From positions 12,753,501-12,817,500 of the forward strand of contig JASXTE010000013.1 in NCBI GenBank assembly GCA_030280995.1: DNA of 64,000 nt, in the 5' to 3' direction. Under the pieces are notes generated by a model. That model was not told the DNA's origin and made no database searches. It saw nothing but the letters and a program-made list of their open reading frames with translations. This stretch comes from Hemileia vastatrix (lineage: Eukaryota > Basidiomycota > Pucciniomycetes > Pucciniales > Zaghouaniaceae). Made by a program: the position numbers and the translations under genes. Positions 1-10,570 of the stretch are shown here, piece after piece. Every line of letters starts with the position of its first letter. Position 1 is the first letter of the stretch.

Positions 1-1123
1 TTAAACTTCACACAATCTTCTAGCTTGTGCTTACCCCCACAATACATACATAGCCCATTATCTGCTCATCTCTTCCTCTCAGCTTCTTTAAGTTCCCCTT
101 TTGGGTCCAATACCTTACTGATGTTGCCTGGGTTTGAGCCTTTCAGTTGAGTTTTTTCCTTTCCCTTATTGGGTTTGGATTGAGTTGGCCGTGGGTGTGA
201 AGAAGGTACCCATTTAAAATTTAGGCCCTGAGATTTTTTGGTGTATCAACAATGCTCTAGTTGCCCTTGGTAAACGCAGTTGAGTTTGAGGGTTTGATCC
301 ATTAAATCCGTTAAGGTAGTCATCTTCTGACCATGAAGATTTAATTGATCCAGAATCCTCGAAGGAAGTCCCTCTTTGAAATGATACTTGAGGGCAGCAT
401 CATTCCAACCTACTTGAGTTTGAAGCACTCTGAAGTTTGAGATATATTCAGAGGCTTTACCATTATCACTCATGCGGAGGAAATCAAGTTCAATTTCCGT
501 GTTTTCAGTTTCATTAGGGTCACTAAGCAATGTAAAGAGTTGGTCTTCAAACTTTTCCCAGTTATTGATAAGTAAGTGGGTTTCTGTCAAAGAGAGCATG
601 AGAAGATAAGGTTTGAACCATCAGGCTGCTTTTCTGGCTAAGAATGAAGAAGCATAAACAACCTTTGATCAGTCCTAATTGAAGGTTCAAGGGTCGTTAT
701 GGAACAGGAGCTTGCAGGTTTTGAAGAATGGGTGCAATCTGTCTGGGTGTTCTCCATCAAATTTGTCAGGAGATTTCATGAAAGGATTTTTGAATTTTGA
801 TCCCTCCCAAGACATTGGATTTGAAAGTGTTTTCATGAAAGTCTCATGAAGTCTTATAAGGAATTAGATGGTCAAAGTTCAGAAGGGTGAGTAGCAGGGG
901 CAGATGGTGCCTCATGCATTGTATCCTCTCCTTCTTCTTCATCGCTAGAATCATCAAAATCCTGGGGGATGTCTTCCACAGATTGGACTGAGTGTTCCTG
1001 TTCCCTAATGTTGATAGGTTCCAGAGAGTGAGTGCGGGAAACAGGCTGTGTGACTGGTGGCCTGCCTCTGGAATGAGCCCTAGTAGCAGCACCCGTAGGA
1101 GGAGTGCGTTAAACTGGTGCCAT
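1..1123 (-). pseudogene. S1 gag pseudogene (partial)
   Basis: Gag of a family-S chromovirus, which would form the particle shell and bind genomic RNA. The start codon is at 1123-1121, in the same context as the S2 gag start (32715), but the frame hits a stop after MAP. Matching blocks are: the acidic DDSSDEEEGED-type stretch near 905-950; the capsid-like region 246-599, open on its own for 117 codons and very close to S2 33252-33600; and a CX2CX4HX4C zinc knuckle near 10-55. Stops and frameshifts separate these blocks, so no full-length Gag can be made. The window edge cuts it just after the knuckle. Confidence 0.8.
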
Positions 1124-1201
1124 TTTATAAAGAATTTAAAAACACCTGAAAAAGGAGGTAGTAGTGCAAAAGAATGAGAACTACGGAGAATTAAATTATA
1201 C

Positions 1202-2076
1202 TGTCACCGGAAGACCTACGCAAAAGGTCGAGGGTGTTTCTCGGAAAGTGAGATGGAGGAAGGAGTTTAGAGACTTCTTCAAAGTACAGAGGAAATACTC
1301 AAGGAAGTGATTTGAAGATGAGTTGAAGGAAAAACTGCTTCTTTGAGGTACGTTTGAAGATGCGTCGAAGCAAGAATTTTTACTTCGAGATATGTTCTAT
1401 AAGAATCTTAATATAATTTAAAGGTAATATTAATATTCTTAGGATCTCACAAAGGGTTGGAAACTCAATAATCAAAGATTTAAGTTTTAGAAATGGTTAC
1501 TGAGAAAATAAGGAAATGTACAATAATAATGATCTAACCTGAAGCTTTACCACTATTAACTATATATACATTTTTTATAATTTAATTCTAAAGAATGTCA
1601 AACCAAAATCCCATCCCTTTTATATCCACTACTCCTCCTCGCATTGACCTCATGCCCATCCATCATTCCGCACACCACAGACCTCCCTATATCCTCAAAG
1701 ACACTCCTCACTAACACCTGTTACACCTGGACCCTCCTCACTAACATCCGTTAACCCCTTGACCCTCCACTAACCATCCTGTCCATGCTCACTACCCCCT
1801 TTAATAACCTACAGACACACAATAACCCTTTACCGGAATATTGCATTGGCCGTTGCGTTGTGCGTTGCCTATTGAAGAAAAAGACTGAACACACTATTGA
1901 GAGATTAACTAATTTAGATTTAAAGTTTTAGATTAGCGTGGTTGAATAGTGAGTACACAAAGGAAAGTTGCAGTTGATTTGTAAAATCACTTCTGCCCTT
2001 TGAACAAGGATTTAGACCTTGTCATTATTGATTTAAATGAACTGCTTTTGCTTCGAGTGTCACGTGGCGCATGTCA
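1202..2076 (-). repeat. S1 5' LTR (family S)
   Basis: An 875-bp LTR in reverse orientation. It begins TGTCACCGG at 1202 and ends ATGTCA at 2076. It aligns by eye with the 808-bp LTRs of S2, including the promoter block, the CCGGTGACA end and the internal runs of TTAGTGAGGAGGGTC type. The TATA motif is at 1617-1624 on the minus strand. Confidence 0.85.
1617..1624 (-). promoter_or_regulatory. TATA box in S1 LTR
   Basis: TATAAAAG on the minus strand, in the same place as TATAAAAG in the S2 LTRs (32264-32271 and 49452-49459). It is the likely core promoter for the element's genomic RNA. This is inference from sequence and position only. Confidence 0.5.
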
Positions 2077-2078
2077 TT

Positions 2079-2181
2079 TCTCTGGTATAGTCTTGCAAGT
2101 TATATCAAGTGTTATTGCTGTCTCTGGTGTGGATTTGCAACCTAAATCAAGTATCATTGCTTTCTCTGGCGTGGACATTGG
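2079..2181. repeat. 42-bp tandem repeat, about 2.5 copies
   Basis: The motif TCTCTGG(T/C) recurs at 2079, 2121 and 2163, an exact 42-bp spacing, and the first two units align over most of their length. It lies directly outside the S1 LTR. No function is visible. Confidence 0.7.
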
Positions 2182-2239
2182 TCTACATTTCAGTTCTTTG
2201 GTTTGGTAGTCTGTCTGGAGACTACTTTCTTGGCTGATC

Positions 2240-4928
2240 AGGCAGTCATGTGTGTTGGAAAAGGGGCTTTAGCAAACAGGAACCAGTTTACTGTAGCAGG
2301 TAAATCTCACTCTATTTTTCTAAAGGGACAGGGGATTTTCTCTCTGGGTTTTCTCCAACTCCCTTGGTCAAGGCCTATAGCTAGTACTATTGGATTTTCT
2401 ACAATGGGATCCCCTTTAAACTGAAGATACCTTCACTTTAGAGCATGAAAATGATGATCATTCCCATTGAAAGCCAATCAAGAGATGACACCAGAGACTG
2501 ATCAATAAAGTTTCCAGCCACACCAGTATTGAATAATGCCACACCTTTATGTGTGCCATTATTCAATAATGAAGAAATTAAAATAAAAGGCTGATCATTC
2601 CTAAGAACACAAGATAATTTAGTAAAATGGCTTAATTTAGAGGAAGAAGCAAGTGAATACTCAGGATTTCCCATTCTCAGTTCCATAGTTATGAAGGCCA
2701 TGGTAGTAGAAGAAACCTGAAATATATGGTTAAGGGTGTCAGTAATATTTTTGGTTATTTCCTCAGTCTTAGAATTAGCATTAATTTCAATGAATTAATC
2801 CGATTTCAAAGAAGCTAAGGGAATCAAAGGTGTTGAAACCTGATAAGGTGTTAGTGAGGAATTTGAAATATGAGCTGTGGGTGATTCCAATGTTGAAAGA
2901 CTAGCAATTTTAGACTGTTTATTTTGATTGTTGAGAAAATAAGGGAAGACTAAATATTCTAAATGATGATCAGGGGCCAGAAAAGATTTCCTGCATCTGA
3001 AGCAAAGCTTATTATCACAACAAAGCTAGAATTCTTCTTGGGTTAATGAAGATAAGGATTTTGACAACATATTTCTGGCCAGATGTTTAAAAGAATTAAG
3101 TTGAGCTATTTGAACTAAATCTAACTGCATTGGTACATGATTAGGATTATGATTTGCTGGTCAAGATTGAATTAAAGGTCTTATTCTTTTGTGAGGATAG
3201 TCAACTAATGAAGAAAGGTATAACTGATGGTCTGCTTTCTGGGCCCATTCTATGAGGATAGTTAAGGTTAAGTTTGTTTCCAAGTAATCAGGTCATTCAA
3301 AACTTTTTTTCTGAATTTCCAATTTGAAGGCCTTCCAAAAAATAATTTGCCTAGCTGTCCTCTGAAAAATTTTACAGCAAATACAAGGGAATGCAACTCA
3401 TTGATATACTTTTCAATGGTCTTCTTGTGTTGTTTACAGTTATAAAGAAGCTTTCAGGTAGATGTTTTAACTGATTTATTTCCAAACACTTCTATCATTT
3501 TTGAAATGAAAGAATTGATGAATGCAAGAAAAGGAAGCTTCTATTCCATCTTACTAAAAATTTGATAGAATGTAGACAGACCTATCTGTTAAGACTTAAG
3601 AGGATGGACTACTACTAGCGCTAACACTAGTCTAAGATGGGACTGACTCTGCTGATAAATCAGTGAGGCAAATGAGACTGACTATGTTGGGGCTGCCAAC
3701 AGTGAGGGTTACAACTACTAGTGACTAAGAAGTAATTGGATTACCAAATAAGTTGTCCAGTGGGGAGTGCTCCACAGTGCTTTCCCCATATAACCCCCCT
3801 TATGCAATATCCCTACTCCCACCTCTTTCCATGCATAGTGCCCATAGTTCTCCTCCTCCTTCCCCCTCAGCCCAAATCCTAACCATAACCACCAGAAAAA
3901 AAACATGGGCACCTGATAGCAGGTGCCATTCCCAATCTTTGACTTAACTCAATTTTTGCTCAGCTATAATTCTTCTGGAAAGACTGTCCACTAAACAATG
4001 ATCACACTAGCTTGCACAACATCAAATCAAATTTACTCTTAAATCAAAACTGAATATAGGGATAGGCACCTGCTAGCAGGTGCCACTTGATTTTTTGTGG
4101 TGAACTCTGCAGCATTCTGAGCAACCACCAATCACCACCAATGTTGAGATGTAGAAGTAGGTCTTCCCAGAGGTGTTTCAAAATGTAGTGAAATCCACAA
4201 TATTTTATTGGTAGTAGAAGAGAAATGATGGGAGTGTAGACTTAAATGACAGTCAATTTTCTCCAAAAAGGAAGGGAGAGATTGTGCATCTACCTGAAAG
4301 TGTACATTAGGGATGGCACCATCACCTACTACTTACACCAATCCAGATCCATCACTGGTCTTTCTCACCCCCTCCATTGGAGTGGGACCACTAAAACTTG
4401 GTCTGGGGAAAGATGCCAAAGGTACATCCTCCTTAGAATCCAAATCTTCATCCACAGGCATAGGCTCACCATTTAAATCCAACATACCAAAACTAGTAGG
4501 CCTATTATCAGCCATCCCCTTCTGCATCCTATAAATTTCATCTTTTGAAAATCTTTTCTTCTCCACCTTTTTCAGTTCCACCTTGCCTGGCTTAGCCCTT
4601 AATTGGCTCTGAATGCTACTTATAGCTTTAGTAGCAGCTGCCCTTCTAGCAGCATCCACATCAAATTCCCCTGCCATACAGTTTCCATCCACCCACCATC
4701 ATTATCATCATTATCATCAGGTAACTCTTCAAACCTGGCCCTCTTTTCACCCATCATATTCCTCCTAACCAAATTTGAGGGAGCCTGAGCTTCACTGGGC
4801 TTGATAAAGGATCCATCAGGAAATTTGTAGATAGACATGATTAATCATGGGTTAGAATCACTGTCAGATGAGAAGGAATCGTGGATGGGTTCTCCTGGAT
4901 CTGAATCAGATTTGGAGGTCAGGGCCAT
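2240..4928 (-). pseudogene. T1: decayed Gypsy gag-protease remnant (third family)
   Basis: Minus-strand remains of an LTR retrotransposon unlike families S, A, B or D. From the start: an ATG at 4928 opens an acidic, serine-rich stretch, broken by a stop near 4848. Gag-like frames continue at 4838-4680 and, after a frameshift, 4692-4333 (lysine-rich, then an MPVDEDLDS block). A MITE interrupts at 3890-4102. Further on are a cysteine/histidine cluster near 2975-3030 (C-F-R-C, then HH; a degenerate zinc knuckle) and a retropepsin-like block at 2540-2570. In that block the catalytic DTG has become NTG, followed by AGNFID. No LTR could be matched on either side. The protease block makes the Gypsy call fairly safe; the family is not identified. 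Confidence 0.65.
3890..4102. mobile_element. CACTA-like MITE with AAC target duplication
   Basis: A 213-bp element with inverted ends. It starts CACCAGAAAAAAAACATGGG and ends in the inverse of CACCACAAAAAATCAAGTGG. Similarity of the two arms runs about 50 bp inward. Each arm holds a near-perfect palindrome (GGCACCTG..AGCAGGTGCC) at about 3909-3928 and 4074-4093. It is flanked by the 3-bp repeat AAC (3887-3889 and 4103-4105). A CAC(T/C)A end with a 3-bp duplication fits the CACTA/EnSpm superfamily. There is no coding capacity. It lies inside the T1 gag remnant, so it is younger than T1. Confidence 0.7.
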
Positions 4929-5037
4929 AAATTTTGCCAGCAGTAAGATAAAACAAAAGAGAAAAGAAAATTATACATAAACAAGGGAATAACTAATAAT
5001 GTTGAATAAAATTTTGATAACTAATTATCAAATGAGC

Positions 5038-5145
5038 AGAACTAATACAAGTATGACTAGGTTACTAAACAAGCAAACTAATACAAGTGTGACTAGGTTA
5101 CTAAACAAGCAAACTAATACAAGTATGACTAGGTTACTTAACAAG
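5038..5145. repeat. 36-bp tandem repeat, 3 copies
   Basis: Three consecutive copies of a 36-bp unit containing CTAATACAAG(T)(A/G)TGACTAGG, with only one to three differences between copies. It lies in the spacer between T1 and the dehydrogenase gene. Confidence 0.85.
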
Positions 5146-5618
5146 TAGATTTGACTAGTGGCTTTATTCAACTTATAAGCAAGCAGCAATTTATTGTCAG
5201 AGCCGAGTATTTAAACTAACAAGTAATTCATAATTTTAGCTAAATGAAAGAGTAATATTGATTTTGTAGGAAATAATGATAAGTTTTTTTTGTGTCTTTC
5301 TTAGAGAAAGAAAAAGAGCAACTATGGTTGGAAGAACGAATCCTAATTGTCAGTTATAATAGGTAAGTATAGAATTAATTTCAAAGAGGATTCGTTGAGT
5401 TCTCGACAACGAATCCATTGAGTTTATATCTAATGTAAACACATGAAAGTGCGTCATTATATCTTCAAATACTAAATACTATTACCATAGTATTAATATT
5501 GTGTACGAATATATATTATTAAATCATGTGATGTTTTACTAAACTTTATATAAATAGAATCTCGATCATAGTACTATATTTATATTGGAAAACTGTAACA
5601 CAAAAAGTCACCATACCT

Positions 5619-5638
5619 CCCCCCCCCCCCCCCCCCCC
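5619..5638. repeat. Poly-C homopolymer, 20 bases
   Basis: Twenty consecutive C residues in otherwise AT-rich sequence. The length is prone to sequencing and replication slippage, so treat the count as approximate. Confidence 0.9.
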
Positions 5639-5983
5639 AAACCATCTTTTGGTCAGGGCAGCAAGAAGCAGGACAAGAAAAGAAAGAGACAAAGTTTTCC
5701 AAATTAGCTTTAAATGACTTTTTCAACAAACAGATCAACATATCGATAGACATGGGTTAATTTATTTTAATAACATATTATTTACATTTTGGTGCCGGTT
5801 TGTGCGGGCAAGGGCCAATGAAGGCGAGAGAGAGAGGAAAAGTCTGCGGGGAGAAGATGCATCACGACAGCCAAATCGATATCAAGCGCACTTGCCATAA
5901 GCGAAAGTCACATGAGATAATTAGAGTGAAAATATGCCGAAATGGGCAATCAAAGAATGATTTGCTGTGCGTTATTGAGGATG

Positions 5984-6058
5984 ATAATAACAATAAATAA
6001 TCATCATTATCATCATCATAATAGTAATCATAATCATAATCATAATCAATAATAATGA
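5984..6058. repeat. AAT/ATC-type simple sequence repeat
   Basis: Imperfect trinucleotide and hexanucleotide runs (TCATCA, TAATCA, AATAAT) ending about 135 bases before the dehydrogenase start codon. Confidence 0.8.
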
Positions 6059-6194
6059 GAAAATATGTCTAATCTTGGGCTTTTGATTTTAATCTCATCG
6101 TCTGTCTACATTGGTTTATCTCATTGTTGGACCGTTATAAAATCTTCATCTTCTAGTCACATTGTGTATGTACAGACAGTAGTCGTTGGTCAGC

Positions 6195-8549
6195 ATGTCT
6201 TTGCCCCACCTTACTTACACGCCTGTCGATGACATTCCTAAGGTTGGTGATTTCTTTCCTTGGTCAATGGAAATCACCATCATTACAATCGTCTTGATCA
6301 CTTCTCACCCATTTTCCCTCCTCTTGTCATTTTCAGATCTATCATTCTGTGCGTGAAAACTTTGCCAAAGCCAACACTAGATCTTTGCAATGGAGGGTGG
6401 AGGTATGCCAATCAACCTTTTCTTGCCCTTTGGAGAAAAGAAAAGACATACTTGGCAAGATTGTTTTGTTAGCTAATTTCTATCTGTTTTTGTAACTCAC
6501 ATTCAAAGCAAATCAAACGACTAGGATACATGTTGCAAGAAAACGAACTTCAGTGGAACGACGCCCTCAAAGCAGATGTATGTCTCTTCTGCACATTCCT
6601 ACACTTATATTTGTATTGACCCTGGTTAAATTCTGCACGTATTTGGCATTCCTTTGGATGGGATGTGCACTTTTTCATACCTTATCTACCTTGGATGTTG
6701 TGTTTTTCACACTATTCACAATCTCACCTCCGTTAATAGCTCAATCGCCCTGTGGGTGAAAACCAAATCTGCGAGTTTGCCGCCATCAAGACCGAGATTC
6801 AAATCGCGCTTGAAAACCTGTCCACTTGGATCAAACCCACTCAAGTTAAAACGCAAGTGACGTGGGCAATTGCTCGTCCAAAAATCTATCGGGAACCCAA
6901 AGGCGTCGTCTTAATCATCGGTCCATGGAAGTGCGTGACTTTTGAAAATTGCTGTGCTATCCTCTTTTTGTCTGCACTTGATCAATCATCTTGATTTGTA
7001 TCTCGTGCTTGTTCTCGGTAGTTATCCGGTCAACATCAGTTTTTGTCCCCTGATTGGAGCCATTGCTGGTGGAAACGCTGTCGTCTTCAAGCCGTCTGAG
7101 CAGGCTGCCGCCACCGCTGCCCTCTTTGCTCAGTTGGCTCCCATTTATCTGGATCATTCACTCATTCGCGTTGTCAATGGCGGAAAAACTGAAGCAGAGA
7201 CTCTCCTTCAACTTAAATGGGACCATATCTTTTACACTGGAAGTTCTTTTGTCGGAAAGTTAGTTGCTAAGGCTGCAGCCGAGCATCTAACTTCCGTGAC
7301 CCTCGAATTAGGCGGAAAAAGTCCTGCCATTGTGTTGGAAGATGCCGATTTGCAGGTGGCAGCAAGAAGATTGCTTTGGGGAAAAGTTATCAATGCTGGA
7401 CAAACTTGTCAGTGGACTTGCTCTTTTTTTATTTTTTATTTTTTTTGAGTAACAATTGTCAACCTTAACAAAACTCATATCTTAGTTTTTTTACTTGTTC
7501 AGGCATTGCGCCAGATTATGTCCTGGTATCTTCCAGAATTCGTGATAAATTGATTGAATGCCTAAAGAAGGCATTGTATGAATTCTATCCAGATCTTAAG
7601 AAGGATTCAAATTTCCTTGTGGGACCCCACAGTCCGTATGTTAAAATGATTTCGACGGCCCATTTTGATCGCATGAGTAGGATCATGGAGTCTACCCAAG
7701 GCAAAGTTGTCATTGGTGGAAAGAAGAACAAATCAACGTGTAAGGTCGATTTCACAGTCATCAAAGATGTTAAACCTGGCGATGCTACTATGGAAGATGA
7801 AATTTTTGGGCCTATCTTGCCAATTTTTACGGTAGAATCAGAAGAAGAAGCTGTAACATTCATCTCAAGGTATCCTCCACCCTTGGCTGTCTATGTTTTT
7901 TCAAATGACAAGAAAAAGAAAGAATATTGTAAGTGATTTTTCTCAACAAAAAACACGTTCATAATGATGGATGGCCTTGATAACTTTCTGTTATTTTATT
8001 GTTCAGTCCGAACCCACACCAATTCGGGACAAATTGTCTATAATGATGTAGTAGTACAATACGTAATACCGGGTTTGCCGTTTGGTGGTGTTGGAAACTC
8101 CGTAAGTTTTTTCCCATTCATTTTTTGCTAGACAGAGATTGTCATGGTGAATATCTAACTAACCAACCCCATTTACCCTCATCAAGGGAGTGGGTAGCTA
8201 CCATGGCCACTATTCATTTCTTACTTTCACCCATGAGCGAGCATCTGCCAATGTTCCCACGTGGGCTGATAGTCTTCTTGCTATTCGATATCCACCATAT
8301 TCATCACTCAATAGTTGGCTATTTAAGAAAATTATGGTCCCGCCGACAATTCCAGGAAGCTTGTCCAATCCCAAAAGTTCAGGCATATTACTAAGGTGGC
8401 TGAAGCTGGCCACAGGGGTGCTTCTCGGCTCATTATATGCTGCTAAGCGGATGCAAACGTCGGATAGCCTAAATGATTATTTGCGACAAGTTTTTTATGC
8501 TGCTAGGCTGTTTATTTATTCCTTAATTGGAAAACAAAAATCAGCCTAA
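6195..8549 (+). CDS. Fatty aldehyde dehydrogenase (ALDH class 3), 8 exons
   Basis: NAD(P)-dependent oxidation of long-chain aldehydes to fatty acids, probably at an ER or mitochondrial membrane (HFD1/ALDH3A2-type). Exons read from frame and splice signals: 6195-6242, 6337-6402, 6509-6577, 6740-6930, 7022-7407, 7503-7928, 8007-8101, 8187-8549. They total 1644 nt, or 547 aa, with no internal stop. All introns are GT..AG. Visible motifs: GPWNYPV at residues 122-128 across the exon 4/5 junction, cofactor-loop TGSS at 197-200, LELGGKSP with catalytic Glu220, and GQTC with catalytic Cys254 across the exon 5/6 junction. The Glu-Cys spacing of 34 equals that of human ALDH3A2. EIFGP and PFGGVGNSG follow. 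A hydrophobic stretch at about 493-512 near the C-terminus could anchor the protein, as in related enzymes. Its base composition is less AT-rich than its surroundings. Exon 1 (16 codons) is short, so the start is the least certain part. Confidence 0.92.
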
Positions 8550-9139
8550 TCTTCTAAAATTTCCCAAGTATGACTATTTGTTTTTTATCTTCCTGATCAT
8601 CATTGCATTCGCAACAGAAAATTGCATGTATATTTCAGTTGATGCTACCTATACAGGCTCGTCTTGTTATTTTGAAGGTGCCCCAGCCAAAAGTATTTTT
8701 TTGTGTGTTAATATATAAAACCCCTCTATCGGGTGTGCACCCTAGTAAATCATATATAAAATTTCATCACTTAAAAGTATTGTTTAGTAAACATTATATA
8801 AAAGAAAGTGAAATGTTAACAAAACAATTTTGTGTAAGGTTTTAAGGGAAAGAATGATTTGCAGAAGGGAAGGAGAAAATTTTTGTCATGTGATAAGTAT
8901 TATAGTTTAAGAACGTCTAAAGTAGAATAGGTAAGAAGTTTCTTGCTTTCATGCTCTCTTTCTTCCCTTTATTTATTTTATTATTTTTTTTATTACTTTC
9001 CTTTCTTTCCCTTCTTTCCTTTTTCTTTTCTTTGAGAGAGAGAGAGAGAGTGTGTGTGTGTGGAGGGAAATTAATGGGTGCTTCACATGATAAATAAAAG
9101 AAGAAAAGAAAAAGAAACATGAAATGAACTTCACTGAAC
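8550..9139. other. Dehydrogenase 3' flank, no gene seen
   Basis: AT-rich sequence that should include the dehydrogenase 3' untranslated region, then a pyrimidine-rich tract and a (GA)n(TG)n microsatellite at 9034-9062. No other gene is supported. Confidence 0.5.
9034..9062. repeat. (GA)n(TG)n compound microsatellite
   Basis: About eight GA units directly followed by about five TG units. Confidence 0.9.
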
Positions 9140-9890
9140 AGAAAGTATATTGCAGGAGAGAGGGGAGAGAAGAGAGAACAAGCAGAAGTTAAAGGGAAGA
9201 AAGGACAGGATAAAAGGGCAGGAAGAGGGGGGGAGAACATTGGTGAAGTGAAAGGGAAGAGAGAATGGGGTAAAGTGAAGGGGAAGAGAGAATAGGGTGA
9301 AGTGAAAGGGAAGAAAAGACATGGTGAAGTGAAAGGAAAGAGAGGATAGGGTGTAACTAAAGAAAGGACGGGGTGAAGTGAAAGGGAAGAAAGGGCAGAA
9401 TGAAATAGAAGAGAGGACAAGGTGAAATAAAAGGAAAGAGAGGACAAGGTGAGAGGGAAGAGAAATCAGAGTGAAAGGAAAGAGAGGACAGGGTGAAAGG
9501 GAAAAAAAAAAAAAGACAGGGTGACGTGAAAGGAAGGAAAACCGAGTGAAGTGAAGGATAGAAAGGACAGGATGAAGTTCAAGGGAAGAAAGGATAGGAT
9601 AAAAGCAAAGAGAAAACAAGATAAAAGGGAAGAGAGAAGAGAGAACAGGGTGAAGTGAAAGGAAAGAAAAAAAAAGGGTGAAATGAGTAGGAAAAAAAAG
9701 AAAAGAGTGAAGTGAAAGGGAAGAAATGATAGGATGAAAGGCAAAAGATGACAGGGTGAAGGGGAAGAAAGAACAAGGTGAAAGAGTGATGTGAAAGGGA
9801 AGAGAGGACAGGGTGAAGTGAAAGGGAAGAAAAGACAGAGAGAAGTGAAAGTGAAAAAGGACAGGGTTAAGTGAAAGGGAAGAGAGGATA
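9140..9890 (+). repeat. Purine-rich degenerate minisatellite, about 27-bp unit
   Basis: Roughly 750 bases that are almost pure A and G on the plus strand. They are built from irregular units resembling GGTGAAGTGAAAGGGAAGAG plus AGGACA, with many indels. The open frames on the minus strand here (serine/leucine/phenylalanine-rich, up to 255 codons) are a by-product of the missing stop-forming triplets and are not called genes. Long purine/pyrimidine tracts can form triplex DNA, which is a general property and not shown here. Confidence 0.85.
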
Positions 9891-9950
9891 TACCACACAA
9901 TATGGGGGGTGGAATTGCTAGTAAGTCTGCAACCTTGAACCCAAATTCAT
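9890..9950. mobile_element. Solo end of a CACTA-like MITE
   Basis: ACCACACAATATGGGGGG followed by a decayed GG(A)ATTGCTAGTAAGTC palindrome and GCAACCTTGAACCCAAA. This matches one arm of the MITE at 25762-26022. No matching opposite arm was found nearby, so it is either a fragment or one end of a longer element whose other end has decayed. Confidence 0.5.
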
Positions 9951-10570
9951 ATCTAATTGAGAACACATTAAGGTAGTGATGTAACAATCAGGGATAAAGT
10001 GTGAAAATATATTGAACCTCTAATGAAGCCAGCTTGATTATTTGTTGAAGTACATGTAAACATTTTTTTGAAACAATGTTGAAGCATTAAAAACACAATT
10101 TTGTAATGGTATGTTGAAATCAGTCCTCTCCACAGCTAAGCCAGTCTGAAAAGCTACAAAATGTTTAACATAATTTTGTACTTTTTTGAATTTAAAACTA
10201 GACACTCCCCAATTCAAACTGAAAAAATAGCAATCTTAGATGTTCAAAGAATTTTATCTAATTATTAATATATGGTGAAATTATAAGGCACTATAGTAAA
10301 TTATTCAAGAAAAATATTTTGTGAATTGATATCTTCCATTAAATTTCCCCAGTAAGAATTTAAAATAAAACTCCAATTCTAATAATTCAACAAGATTTTT
10401 TTAACCATTATCAATATTTAAAATATCTGAAAAATGTAAAACACTTATAAAAATGAAGGGAATTATACTTTGGTGATAAAATTAAGCTCTAATGTAAATA
10501 TCTATTTTTGTTTCATTCAATAAATAAAAAAGATATTCATGTAAAAGTTTTTTTTACAATATATATTAAC
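9951..10570. other. AT-rich spacer, nothing recognised
   Basis: No open frame, RNA gene or repeat boundary could be supported between the MITE end and the solo LTR at 10571. TTAAC at 10566-10570 is the target duplication of that LTR. Confidence 0.5.

Larger units (their letters stand above)
1..2076 (-). mobile_element. S1: Ty3/Gypsy LTR retrotransposon, 5' part, decayed
   Basis: Minus-strand element with its 5' LTR at 1202-2076 and the start of gag below it; the rest lies left of the window. It is related to S2 (31833-55846), matching it through LTR and gag. Its LTR outer end reads TGACATGCGCCACGTG, against TGTTACGTGCCACGTG in the S2 3' LTR. The other end is outside the window, so no target-site duplication can be tested. 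Confidence 0.85.
4939..6194. other. Intergenic region, no gene seen
   Basis: AT-rich spacer between T1 and the aldehyde dehydrogenase gene. It holds a 36-bp tandem repeat, a 20-C homopolymer and an ATC/AAT simple repeat, listed separately. A 66-codon open frame at 5800-6000 has no recognisable features and is not called. The last 130 bases should include the dehydrogenase promoter; a TATAAAAT is present about 60 bases before its ATG. Confidence 0.6.

Noticed and set aside
5800..6000. 66-codon frame upstream of the dehydrogenase gene
   Set aside because: No domain, no splice structure, and it runs into a simple repeat; length is within chance expectation.
9131..9898. 255-codon and shorter minus-strand frames rich in Ser, Leu, Phe and Pro
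   Set aside because: They are the complement of an A/G-rich minisatellite, which rarely contains stop codons. The repeated, indel-ridden composition is not protein-like.
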